Part shown: positions 14,167-21,865 of the stretch, piece by piece
Layout of the letters: every line of letters starts with the position of its first letter
Position numbering within the stretch: position 1 is the first letter of the stretch
Assembly (NCBI GenBank): GCA_002067065.1
Contig: MVPY01000101.1
Location: 13,777 to 77,776, forward strand
Length of the DNA: 64,000 nucleotides
Direction of reading: 5' to 3'
Source of the DNA: Methanobacterium sp. PtaB.Bin024
GTDB taxonomy: Archaea > Methanobacteriota > Methanobacteria > Methanobacteriales > Methanobacteriaceae
Translations under genes and position numbers: made by a program
Notes under the pieces: generated by a model
The model's database searches: none
What the model was told of the DNA's origin: nothing
What the model saw: the letters and a program-made list of their open reading frames with translations, nothing else

Positions 14167-15459
14167 ATGGAAACCAAGACTATTCTCATAAAAAACACTA
14201 CCATTCTAGCCAATGGACTTCGGAAAGGGTCAGTGCTCATAGAAGACGGTAAAATCATTGATATAAACAATAAAATCCGTTTTTGGGGTATAGATGAAGT
14301 TATTGATGCGGAAGGGAAGATTTTAATTCCTGGACTGGTCAACACTCACACTCATCTTTCCATGACTCTTTTAAGGGGACTGGCTGATGATCTGCCTCTT
14401 GATACTTGGTTAAATGAACATATATTTCCAAGGGAAGCACACCTTGAGGGGGAGCACTGTTATGCAGGTGCCATTCTGGCTGCACTGGAGATGATCAAAT
14501 CAGGAACAACCACCTGCAATGACATGTACTTTTTCATGGATGAAGTAGCCCGGGCCATTGACGAGTCTGGAATCAGAGCACTCCTCTGTCATGGGATGAT
14601 CGATTTTGGTGACGAGGAAAAAAGGAAGGGGGAATACAAAGAAACCCTGCGTATCATAGATAAATGTCATAACACAGCCGATGGCAGGATTAAAGTTGCA
14701 CTGGGACCTCACACACCTTACACCTGTTCCACTGAACTTTTAAACTGGGTTCGCAAAAAAGCTGATGAAAACGGACTTAAAATTCACATACATGTTTCGG
14801 AAACTGAAAAAGAAGTTGAGGACAGTTTAAATGATCAGAAAAAAAGGCCATTTGAGTATTTGGAGCATATTAAATTCTTAGGTCCTGATGTGATAGCAGC
14901 ACATGCTGTATGGTTGTCTGGTGCAGAAATAGCTTTGATTAAAAATAATAATGTTAAAATATCTCATAATCCTCTTAGTAATATGAAATTGGCTTCGGGA
15001 ATATCTCCAGTTTCAGATTTGCTGGCTAATGATGTATGTGTATCGTTAGGAACTGATGGGGTTGCATCTAATAATAATCTTGACCTTTTCCAGGAAATTA
15101 AAACAGCCAGTCTACTTCAGAAAGTGCGCACTCTTGACCCTACAGTTTTACCCGCAACTAAAATGCTGGAAATGGCTACAATTAATGGTGCAACTGCACT
15201 GGGTATGGAAGAAGAGATCGGTAGCATTGAGGTGGGGAAGAAAGCAGACCTGATCCTCGTGGACATGAAAACACCTCATTTGACTCCTTATCGGAATCCA
15301 GTATCTCACCTGGTCTACTCTGCAGAGGGATCAGACGTGGACACGGTGATATGTAATGGAGAGATTTTAATGCGTGAAAGGGAAGTTCTAGCCCTGGATG
15401 AGGTTGAAGTGATGGAAATAGCGGAAAACGCAGCAGAAGACCTCATTTCACGATCTTAG
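14167..15459 (+). CDS. dadD: 5'-deoxyadenosine / MTA / SAH deaminase, amidohydrolase superfamily
   Basis: This 430-aa metal-dependent deaminase has the metal-binding NTHTHLSM, the substrate block RGLADDLPLDTWL, further ligands in HIHVSET and the His of AAHAVWLSG, and the catalytic Asp in LGTDGVASNN. Methanogen members of this family deaminate 5'-deoxyadenosine, S-adenosylhomocysteine and methylthioadenosine. This salvages the by-products of radical-SAM and methyltransferase reactions. The start has AGGTGG upstream of ATG. Confidence 0.88.
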   Translation: METKTILIKNTTILANGLRKGSVLIEDGKIIDINNKIRFWGIDEVIDAEGKILIPGLVNTHTHLSMTLLRGLADDLPLDTWLNEHIFPREAHLEGEHCYAGAILAALEMIKSGTTTCNDMYFFMDEVARAIDESGIRALLCHGMIDFGDEEKRKGEYKETLRIIDKCHNTADGRIKVALGPHTPYTCSTELLNWVRKKADENGLKIHIHVSETEKEVEDSLNDQKKRPFEYLEHIKFLGPDVIAAHAVWLSGAEIALIKNNNVKISHNPLSNMKLASGISPVSDLLANDVCVSLGTDGVASNNNLDLFQEIKTASLLQKVRTLDPTVLPATKMLEMATINGATALGMEEEIGSIEVGKKADLILVDMKTPHLTPYRNPVSHLVYSAEGSDVDTVICNGEILMREREVLALDEVEVMEIAENAAEDLISRS

Positions 15460-15476
15460 TTTAATTAAAACTCAAA

Positions 15477-15500
15477 TTGATGATGATTATCATCCATCAA
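15477..15500. repeat. Short hairpin between dadD and HAD phosphatase gene
   Basis: A TTGATG...CATCAA outer stem and ATGA...TCAT inner stem are separated by one bulged C and close a tiny loop. An A/T-rich tail follows. It may mark the dadD transcript end. Function is unproven. Confidence 0.3.
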
Positions 15501-15544
15501 AAAATTAATTAAATGAATATTTGATTCTATAATAAGGCGATATA

Positions 15545-16234
15545 ATGGTTCATAATGGAATTTTAACACTTTTTGACATTGATGGGACCCTGGTAAGAGG
15601 GGCTCGATGTCATTACATGGCATTTGTACATGCAGTCAGTAAGTTCTATGGAATGGAAGAGGATATCAGTGGTTTAAACTATGCTGGTAAAACAGACCCT
15701 CAGATACTCAGAGAAGTCCTAGAGCTAGGGCAAACACCTGAGAAAGTAATTGAAGATAATTTCCAGGATTGTCTGGATTACATGGTTCAGGATTACATGG
15801 TTAATGTGCACCGGGAGAATGTTATGGTGTTGGCTGGTGTAAATAATCTTCTGGATGAATTGAAAAATGAGAATGTTCTGTTAGGTCTTACCACGGGTAA
15901 TCTGGAACCAATTGCTCATGCTAAACTGGGCAGGGTTGGTCTGGATGATTATTTTGCCTTTGGTGGATTTGGCAGTGATAGTCCAAAAAGGCCTTGTCTG
16001 GTGGAAAAAGCCCTCGAACGTGCCCGAAATCAATATGGGTTCAGGGGGGATGAAATATTTATAATTGGGGACACTCCTCGTGACGTGGAAGCGGCCAAAC
16101 CATTTGGCCTTCAAACTATAGCTGTTGCCACTGGCAGGTATTCTGCTGAGAGTCTGGAGGAAACAGGGGCTGATTTTGTCCTGGATAGTTTGGAAAATGT
16201 TGACAGAGTTCTGGAGATTATGGGGATACGTTAA
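15545..16234 (+). CDS. HAD-superfamily hydrolase, phosphoglycolate phosphatase-like
   Basis: This is a 229-aa haloacid-dehalogenase-type phosphatase. Motif I is LFDIDGTLV (nucleophile Asp and acid/base Asp), motif II is GLTTGN, motif III is a Lys around SPKRPCLVEKAL, and motif IV is IIGDTPRDVEAA. An alpha-helical C1 cap lies between motifs I and II. Phosphoglycolate or a related small phosphate ester is the likeliest substrate by family; specificity is inference. The start follows AAGGCGAT. Confidence 0.85.
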   Translation: MVHNGILTLFDIDGTLVRGARCHYMAFVHAVSKFYGMEEDISGLNYAGKTDPQILREVLELGQTPEKVIEDNFQDCLDYMVQDYMVNVHRENVMVLAGVNNLLDELKNENVLLGLTTGNLEPIAHAKLGRVGLDDYFAFGGFGSDSPKRPCLVEKALERARNQYGFRGDEIFIIGDTPRDVEAAKPFGLQTIAVATGRYSAESLEETGADFVLDSLENVDRVLEIMGIR

Positions 16235-16293
16235 GAGTAATATGTGGTATGTTAAAATTAGAGTGATAGGTTAAGATTTAAGAAGAAATATGA

Positions 16294-16473
16294 TTAAATC
16301 TTTCCAGTTTTTTCAAGTGCTTCGTTGTATCCTTTTTTAAACCCTATCTTGTAACCTTCTTTAAAAAGTTCTAAAGAGAATTCTCTCAGTCTTTCATTTT
16401 CTTTTTCGCAGTTTCGTTTATTTTTCTTAAAGTGTTGCCTTTCTGAATGTTCCCCATTTTTTAATCTTTCCAT
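16294..16473 (-). CDS. 59-aa basic/acidic miniprotein with GxxxGxxxG motif
   Basis: This frame encodes a highly charged 59-residue protein starting MERLKNGEHS and ending EALEKTGKI. GGAGAT lies a few bases upstream of its ATG, as expected for a translated gene. The C-terminal half reads LFKEGYKIGFKKGYNEAL, with glycines at 40, 44 and 48. This regular GX3 spacing recalls the start of the deca-GX3 motif of Yae1/Lto1-type proteins, but there are only three turns. No known family is recognised. It stands alone, convergent to the HAD gene. A chance frame cannot be excluded, but the codon pattern and ribosome-binding site argue for a gene. Confidence 0.5.
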   Translation of the reverse strand: MERLKNGEHSERQHFKKNKRNCEKENERLREFSLELFKEGYKIGFKKGYNEALEKTGKI

Positions 16474-16930
16474 ATTTAATCTCCAATCACTTTTTAGGAG
16501 AAATGCCGGTAGAGATGCACCTCTTATTCTGTTTGGGTTCTTTCTCTCTCACTGATATTAAGGATTTAACACTATATAACTATTGCTGTTTGTGGTCTAA
16601 AATACACATTTAGTGATACAAGAATTGGGAATGGAAGATGAACATCTTGATTTTGTCACATCATGTGTTTTAAAAGAAGATGTTTTAAAGAAAAAATATC
16701 CATTTAAAAGCAGCATAACAGGTTAAAAAAAGTTTTAATCTTCCTAAACCCTACATAATTTTTTTCACGGCATCCCTTTTTGAATATCCTTTTATTAACT
16801 ATTTTTTCAGGTTCCATTTCCAGATTTAAGATTCGTAATCATTATTAGTTTGGGAATTAATATTAATTAAAAGATAATAAGCATATTATATACTTACTAA
16901 TTGGTTATTAACTGATGAGGGGGATTTAAA
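16474..16930. other. AT-rich intergenic region, possible gene remnant
   Basis: About 460 bp. A plus-strand frame at 16601-16726 with an ATG at 16631 (protein MEDEHLDFVTSCVLKEDV..., 31 aa) has no clear ribosome-binding site and may be a remnant. The right end carries the promoter of the F390 synthetase-like gene. I see nothing else. Confidence 0.35.
16884..16893 (+). promoter_or_regulatory. TATA box of F390 synthetase-like gene
   Basis: TATTATATAC lies 38 bp before the ATG. This leaves a short leader that still contains the ribosome-binding GAGGGGG. Confidence 0.5.
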
Positions 16931-18271
16931 ATGGCTTATTTCCAGGAAGAAATGGAAACCATGCCTAGAGATGAGTTGAATGCTGTGGTGGATGAGCGCA
17001 TCCGCTATACAGTTGCTTATGCTGCAGAAAATTCTATTTTTTACAGTAAATGGTTCCAGAAAAATAACATAAATCCTGCTGATATCCGTGAACATGAAGA
17101 TCTGCGTGAATTACCAATTATATCTGGAAAAACAGTCCGTGAACACCAACCACCAGAAACTGAGGATTTTGAATTCAGATCTATTGATTGGGGTGAAGTT
17201 TACACCATTCATGAGACCAGCGGGACCAGTGGAACGCCTAAATCATTCTTTTTAACTGAGGAGGATTGGGATCGATACGCTGAGAAGTATGCCCGGTCAT
17301 TTATCAGTCAAAACTTCGGTCCAGGAGATAAAGTGGTGGTGTGTGCTTCTTATGGTATGAATGTGGGAGCCAGCACCATGACCCTTGCCGCCCAGAAAAT
17401 GGGAATGACCATAATTCCTGAGGGTAAATGTACGTTTCCAGTGCGTATTATGAAGAATTATCAGCCTACAGGCATTGTGGGTAGTGTTTTTAAACTCATC
17501 CGCCTGGCCAGGAGAATGGAAAAGGAAGGTATGAATCCTCAGGAATCCAGTATAAAACGCCTTGTTGCTGGTGGTGAGAGTTTTGCTGAAGAATCAAGGG
17601 CCTATGTGGAGAAATTATGGGGAGTGCCGGTTTACAACACCTACGGCAGCACCGAAGGAACCATGTGTGGGGAGTGCCATGAGAAAGTAGGACTCCATGT
17701 ACCAGAAGATATGGTGCATTTGGATGTTTATAATCCTCAAATGGAGGATTTCATGGTGGATGGAGAATGTGGAAGGATGGTTTTAACTACTCTGCTTTCT
17801 CCTGGTGACAAAACAGGCACGTTGCTTTTGAATTATGATACTGAGGACACCACGGTGGTGGTAAGCCGGGATAAATGTTCCTGTGGCCGCACACATATGC
17901 GAATACTCAATCCAGAAAGAGAGGCAGAAACAGCCTGGGTGATGGGTGCACCATTTAACAGGGTTGATATTGAAAAAGGTGTTTTTCAGGCAGATAATAT
18001 GGACTATTTAACTGGAGAATATGAGGCATTTCTCTATGGAGATGAGGAAGAGGTTACCCTCAGGGTGAGTATGGAGTGCCATGATGTCAAAAACTGCCCA
18101 CGGGAACTTGTTCAGGAGAACTTTTTAAAAACTTTCCTTCAGTACAAAATTGCCCTATCTGAAGCATATCAGGATGGTAGTTTTAACATCCTCTTCAATT
18201 TTACTGGACCGCGAGGTCTAGAATTTTATAAGATCAGGGGTCGACCTAAACGTTTAGTTGATCGTCGGTGA
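16931..18271 (+). CDS. Coenzyme F390 synthetase / phenylacetate-CoA ligase-like adenylating enzyme
   Basis: This is a 446-aa member of the AMP-forming ligase superfamily, PaaK/F390 synthetase branch. The nucleotide loop TSGTSGTPKSFF is near residue 100. The acceptor motif YNTYGSTEGTMCGE and a CSCGRTH zinc-like turn follow. Methanobacteriales F390 synthetase adenylylates F420 when oxygen enters the cell, forming a stress signal; PaaK-type paralogues activate aryl acids. At this length and without a CoA-ligase pathway nearby, F390 synthetase-like is the best guess. The neighbourhood (zinc-ribbon protein, Fe-S regulator) is consistent with redox signalling, but this is inference. Confidence 0.7.
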   Translation: MAYFQEEMETMPRDELNAVVDERIRYTVAYAAENSIFYSKWFQKNNINPADIREHEDLRELPIISGKTVREHQPPETEDFEFRSIDWGEVYTIHETSGTSGTPKSFFLTEEDWDRYAEKYARSFISQNFGPGDKVVVCASYGMNVGASTMTLAAQKMGMTIIPEGKCTFPVRIMKNYQPTGIVGSVFKLIRLARRMEKEGMNPQESSIKRLVAGGESFAEESRAYVEKLWGVPVYNTYGSTEGTMCGECHEKVGLHVPEDMVHLDVYNPQMEDFMVDGECGRMVLTTLLSPGDKTGTLLLNYDTEDTTVVVSRDKCSCGRTHMRILNPEREAETAWVMGAPFNRVDIEKGVFQADNMDYLTGEYEAFLYGDEEEVTLRVSMECHDVKNCPRELVQENFLKTFLQYKIALSEAYQDGSFNILFNFTGPRGLEFYKIRGRPKRLVDRR

Positions 18272-18550
18272 AAGTAAATTGATGGAAATTTGATTCTCAT
18301 TAAAGAAATTGGATTCTATACCAACCAGGGTGTGTTGATTATTTCACTCAACATTATTTTCAAAGACATGTTTCACAAAAATAAAAATTTAACTCATTTA
18401 TATACATCATTTCAAAGGTTTAAAAACATGTTAAATTAGTAAGTAAGATGTTTATTAAGAATTAAGCCATTATTAGGGATTGAATACAAAAATGGGAAAT
18501 AAAATAAAAAAATGAGAAATCAGGTGGGACAATACTGCAATGAATGTGCA

Positions 18551-19108
18551 TTAATAATAATCAAAGACCTGAACAGTCCAGTTCACCTGATTTGCTGGAG
18601 TATCAGGAACATCGATGTTCACTGAGTAACTTCCTGGCTGAACATTTGATTGCAAACTCATAGCCTTAAGAGAAGTGTCATCTCCTTCCCATACCAGATC
18701 ATCAGAGGATATAATACCACCAGCACCGTAAATTTCACACTTTAGACTGGTATCCTGGATCAGAGGTTGGGCAGTGATATAAACCTTAATTTTACTTCCT
18801 TCAATCTGGAAAGACTCCAAATTATCAGAATTCCCATTATAAATAGCGATCTGCTGCCATGATGCATGTCCAGAAAGGTAAGAATTATTATCAGTTATTG
18901 AACTGTGAGTTCCAGGCCATAGAATGGCAACAGTAACGATAAACAGCATCAAAATACCAACACCCAAAATTTTCAAATTTCGAACCGTAAAACCTCCCTC
19001 ATTATCGGTTTTTGAATCAGAGGGCATTTGAAGCTTTAGGGGTTCGCCACAAAACTCGCAGATAACAGCATCATTTGGATTTTCATGTCGACATTTAGGG
19101 CAAATCAT
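18551..19108 (-). CDS. Zinc-ribbon membrane-anchored protein
   Basis: This protein of about 185 aa starts with a double-CxxC zinc ribbon (ICPKCRHENPNDAVICEFCGEPL). A short polar linker follows, then one transmembrane helix (LGVGILMLFIVTVAILW) and an extracytoplasmic beta-rich domain of about 110 residues ending near the stop. The zinc ribbon would be cytoplasmic. GGTGA lies seven bases before the second ATG (19108) and abuts the first (19114), so the second is preferred. Function is unknown. The 280 bp between it and the convergent F390-like gene hold a TATA-like sequence near 18395 but no gene. Confidence 0.65.
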   Translation of the reverse strand: MICPKCRHENPNDAVICEFCGEPLKLQMPSDSKTDNEGGFTVRNLKILGVGILMLFIVTVAILWPGTHSSITDNNSYLSGHASWQQIAIYNGNSDNLESFQIEGSKIKVYITAQPLIQDTSLKCEIYGAGGIISSDDLVWEGDDTSLKAMSLQSNVQPGSYSVNIDVPDTPANQVNWTVQVFDYY

Positions 19109-19316
19109 TTTCATTCACCAGTTCTTTTTTAAAAACAGTTTTATAGATAATTTGTTACTTAAAGATATTATATTTTATTCCTGATGATAAAAGATAACTA
19201 TTAACAATATTCCTGATGAAGATCGGTATACAAATAAATTTCAATAGCCTTGTAAGCATCAGAATTATTTTTAAGACAAATTTTTAAGATTTCAAATAAA
19301 AATTAGCTGGATTAAA

Positions 19317-19781
19317 TTATTTATTAGGAATTTGTACTTCTAAAATTTGTATAGAATGGGTTGGACAGTTTATCTGACAATCCAAACATCCGCAACATCC
19401 TGCATTGTTTATATGACATTTCAGATCCACAATGGAAATATTATTCATTAAGCACACATCAACACAAACACCACAACCAATGCAAGTGTCTTTTACATTG
19501 GCCTTAAACTCTTCTTCAATCAGAATATCCACAATAGTCTGGGTATTCTCAAGATCACCAGTTAAAGAATAGGTAACATGTAAGAAATCCCGGTTACAGC
19601 AGTTAGTTATTGATTCTGCGACTTCAATGGAGTTCCAAGAGAGATTTCTGCCATTCAAATAATGTGAAACTGTGGATCGATCCATACCAAGCTTATTAGC
19701 AATATCTTTTTGGAAATAGCCCTTTTCTCTGAGCTTAACCGCCGCCAGGTACTTCAATCCAGATGCAATATGTTTAGGCAT
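19317..19781 (-). CDS. HTH-ferredoxin fusion transcriptional regulator
   Basis: This 154-aa protein has an N-terminal helix-turn-helix (KGYFQKDIANKLGMDRSTVSHYLNGRN, about residues 20-46), a middle segment with a CC pair, and a C-terminal ferredoxin domain. That domain has two full cluster motifs, CIGCGVCVDVC and a second at C129/C132/C135/C139 followed by Pro. The arrangement suggests a DNA-binding protein whose activity follows redox, oxygen or iron state through [4Fe-4S] clusters. An ATG at 19793 is in frame, but GGTGGAG just before the ATG at 19781 favours the shorter form. An inverted repeat at its predicted transcription start suggests autoregulation. Regulator identity is strong; the signal sensed is inference. 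Confidence 0.8.
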   Translation of the reverse strand: MPKHIASGLKYLAAVKLREKGYFQKDIANKLGMDRSTVSHYLNGRNLSWNSIEVAESITNCCNRDFLHVTYSLTGDLENTQTIVDILIEEEFKANVKDTCIGCGVCVDVCLMNNISIVDLKCHINNAGCCGCLDCQINCPTHSIQILEVQIPNK

Positions 19782-19791
19782 TATCTCCACC

Positions 19792-19834
19792 ATGTGTGTT
19801 AATTACACATTAATCAAGGTTTAATATTTATAGA
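19792..19834 (-). promoter_or_regulatory. Promoter and probable operator of the HTH-ferredoxin gene
   Basis: On the minus strand TCTATAAATATT (19823-19834) is a good TATA box. About 20-25 bp downstream, at the expected start site, lies the inverted repeat ATGTGT-7-ACACAT (19792-19810). An operator over the start site would repress by blocking polymerase. Confidence 0.55.
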
Positions 19835-20241
19835 TTGCTACTGTGAGTGAAAGATCTGTCCAAATTTGTTATATTTGTATCATTCGATTAGGGAAGATAT
19901 AATGATAATCAAAAATAATCAAAAAAAATGAAGGGCAGTATTAGTATTAAATCATTAGCATTAAATTAAAATTTAACAGCATCCATTGACATTCAGATTC
20001 AGATTATCCACGCAAAAAAATTTTTAAGATTTATCTTAACTAAAAAAGGGGTCATGATTTTTTATTCAAATTCTGGTCTTAGGTGGTTCATTTGTTGGTT
20101 ATGATTCCATTAAGATGTGGATTTGAATCACTCTATTTATCATATGGTTATCATCATAACAATCATAACAGTATATAAAAAAATGAACAGAAAATGACAA
20201 TAATGCTCCATCTGTAAGGTGGAATTGAGTGGTAATTTATC
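19835..20241. other. AT-rich intergenic region upstream of truD
   Basis: No gene is seen in about 400 bp. TATATAAAA at 20172-20180 is a likely truD TATA box. The inverted pair ATTCAAAT (20064-20071) and ATTTGAAT (20121-20128) flanks about 50 bp, and GTTAT/ATAAC arms occur just before the TATA box. Both are weak, AT-rich signals. Confidence 0.35.
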
Positions 20242-21495
20242 ATGTTAAACGCAGAAGCATATCTAACTCCTCAAAAAGGGATAGGGGGAGAAATAAGAAC
20301 CATTAACGAAGATTTTTATGTGGAAGAAATCCCAATACAATTACCCAATGGTGAAGGGCCAAACACATGGCTATGGATTGAAAAAGAAGGCAGAAACACC
20401 TTAGATGTGGTTTTGGACATTGCCCGGGAGCTTGGCATTAATCGAAAGCAGATGGGCTTTGCTGGTATGAAGGATAAGGCAGCGGTAACCCGTCAATGGA
20501 TATGTGTAAGTAATAAAACCCCTGAAGAACTGCAGGCACTGGAGGGTAAACTCCATCATGTTAAGATATTGGATGTGATCCCTAATCAAAAAAAACTGCG
20601 CATAGGGCAACTGGTGGGAAACAAATTTCAGTTAATGGTAAGGGATGTAGAAGATCCAGATTTAGCAGTCCAAAGGGCCCAAGAAATACTTGAACAACTG
20701 AAAGAAAGGGGAGTACCTAATTATTATGGATATCAACGTTTTGGGAAGAACCGGCCCAACACCCATCTGGTAGGCAAAGCCCTGATCAAGGGGGGAGTGA
20801 AAGCAGCGGTAGATCGTTACATAGGCCATCCCTACGACACTGAGCCACAGCATATCCAGGAAGCCCGCAGATTATATGATGAAGGAGACTTAGAAGAAGC
20901 TTTGGAGGCTATGCCCAGTGGAATGCGCTATGAGAAAATGATGATCCGTGCCCTCCTGAAAGATAAGAGGAAGAAGGGAGAACTGGATGAAAACTCATTT
21001 ATCCTGGCGCTTAGAAGCCTGCCCAAACCATTAAGCAGGATGTTCGTCCATGCCTACCAATCATTCTTGTTCAACAGGGCAGTAAGCGAACGTACTAAAT
21101 TGGGAATGGATCAGTACGTGGAAGGTGACATTTTAATTGACAATGAAGAACACCTTATCCATGAATTTGACGTGGAAGAAATAAATCAGAGGATAAAAGA
21201 ATTCCAGGCTCACCCATCTAGTCCCCTTTTTGGGAGCAAGGTACCCCTTGCTGGTGGAAAATTGGGCAATATGGAACAAAAAATACTGGATGAAGAGAAC
21301 CTTAAACTGGAGGATTTCATGGTGCCAGCAATGCCTAAACTTGGTAGCCATGGCATACGCCGCGCCGCACGCTTCAAAATATGGGACGTGTCTGCAGAGG
21401 CAACTGAAGATGGGATTTTAGTAGAATTTTCAATTCCCAAGGGTTCCTATGCTACCAGTGTTTTAAGAGAAGTTATGAAAAAAGATGTTTATTAA
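20242..21495 (+). CDS. truD: tRNA pseudouridine(13) synthase TruD
   Basis: This 417-aa enzyme isomerises uridine 13 of tRNAs. The N-terminal EDFYVEEIP, the catalytic-loop GFAGMKDKAAVTRQW (nucleophilic Asp in KDK) and NYYGYQRFG are TruD signatures. The insertion domain lies between, and the C-terminus has RAARF and FSIPKGSYATSVLREV. Length fits archaeal TruD. It appears monocistronic. Confidence 0.95.
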   Translation: MLNAEAYLTPQKGIGGEIRTINEDFYVEEIPIQLPNGEGPNTWLWIEKEGRNTLDVVLDIARELGINRKQMGFAGMKDKAAVTRQWICVSNKTPEELQALEGKLHHVKILDVIPNQKKLRIGQLVGNKFQLMVRDVEDPDLAVQRAQEILEQLKERGVPNYYGYQRFGKNRPNTHLVGKALIKGGVKAAVDRYIGHPYDTEPQHIQEARRLYDEGDLEEALEAMPSGMRYEKMMIRALLKDKRKKGELDENSFILALRSLPKPLSRMFVHAYQSFLFNRAVSERTKLGMDQYVEGDILIDNEEHLIHEFDVEEINQRIKEFQAHPSSPLFGSKVPLAGGKLGNMEQKILDEENLKLEDFMVPAMPKLGSHGIRRAARFKIWDVSAEATEDGILVEFSIPKGSYATSVLREVMKKDVY

Positions 21496-21575
21496 TTAAT
21501 TTTTTATCAATCTGTTTACTTCTCAAATGCTCTTACCAAACCCAGATATTAGTTTTCATATCATAGAATGGATTA

Positions 21576-21600
21576 CCCCTCACATAGAGGGGGCCCCCTC
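21576..21600. repeat. Three-segment GC-rich hairpin region after truD
   Basis: CCCCTC (21576-21581), GAGGGGG (21587-21593) and CCCCCTC (21594-21600) lie in a row. The middle segment can pair with either flank, giving a CCCCTC/GAGGGG stem with a 5-nt loop, or the perfect 14-bp palindrome at 21587-21600. It is strikingly GC-rich in an AT-rich intergenic and sits between convergent truD and the YHS gene. Confidence 0.5.
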
Positions 21601-21632
21601 ATTTAAAACTTATAAACAAATGATTCAATTTT

Positions 21633-21776
21633 TTATTCGACGTATTTTTCGGGATTTTCATCGAATTCTTTTTTACATCCTGGAGCACAGAAATAGTAAG
21701 TCTTACCCTTGTATTCGCTTTTAAACTTCGCAGTTTTCTCGTCAACATCCATTTTACATATTGGATCTACAGCCAT
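21633..21776 (-). CDS. YHS-domain metal-binding miniprotein
   Basis: This is a 47-aa protein. Its ATG at 21776 is preceded by a strong GAGGTGA. The sequence starts MAVDPICKMDVDE, continues with YKGKTYYFCAPGCKKEF, and ends NPEKYVE, which is the full YHS/TRASH-like fold with Cys at 7, 30 and 34. YHS domains bind copper or other soft metals and often occur next to, or fused to, CopA-type ATPases. It lies about 90 bp downstream of copA on the same strand, so a copper-handling role, perhaps as chaperone or sensor, is likely. Confidence 0.85.
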   Translation of the reverse strand: MAVDPICKMDVDEKTAKFKSEYKGKTYYFCAPGCKKEFDENPEKYVE

Positions 21777-21865
21777 CTTCTCACCTCACATCATTTCTAT
21801 AATAATTTTATGATGTTTATCTAATCTAGATTTTTTCTTCTTCTATGTCAAATCTTTTAAAAAAT

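Noticed and set aside
21527..21724. 65-codon plus-strand frame after truD
   Set aside because: It overlaps the YHS gene on the other strand, which has a clear domain and ribosome-binding site.
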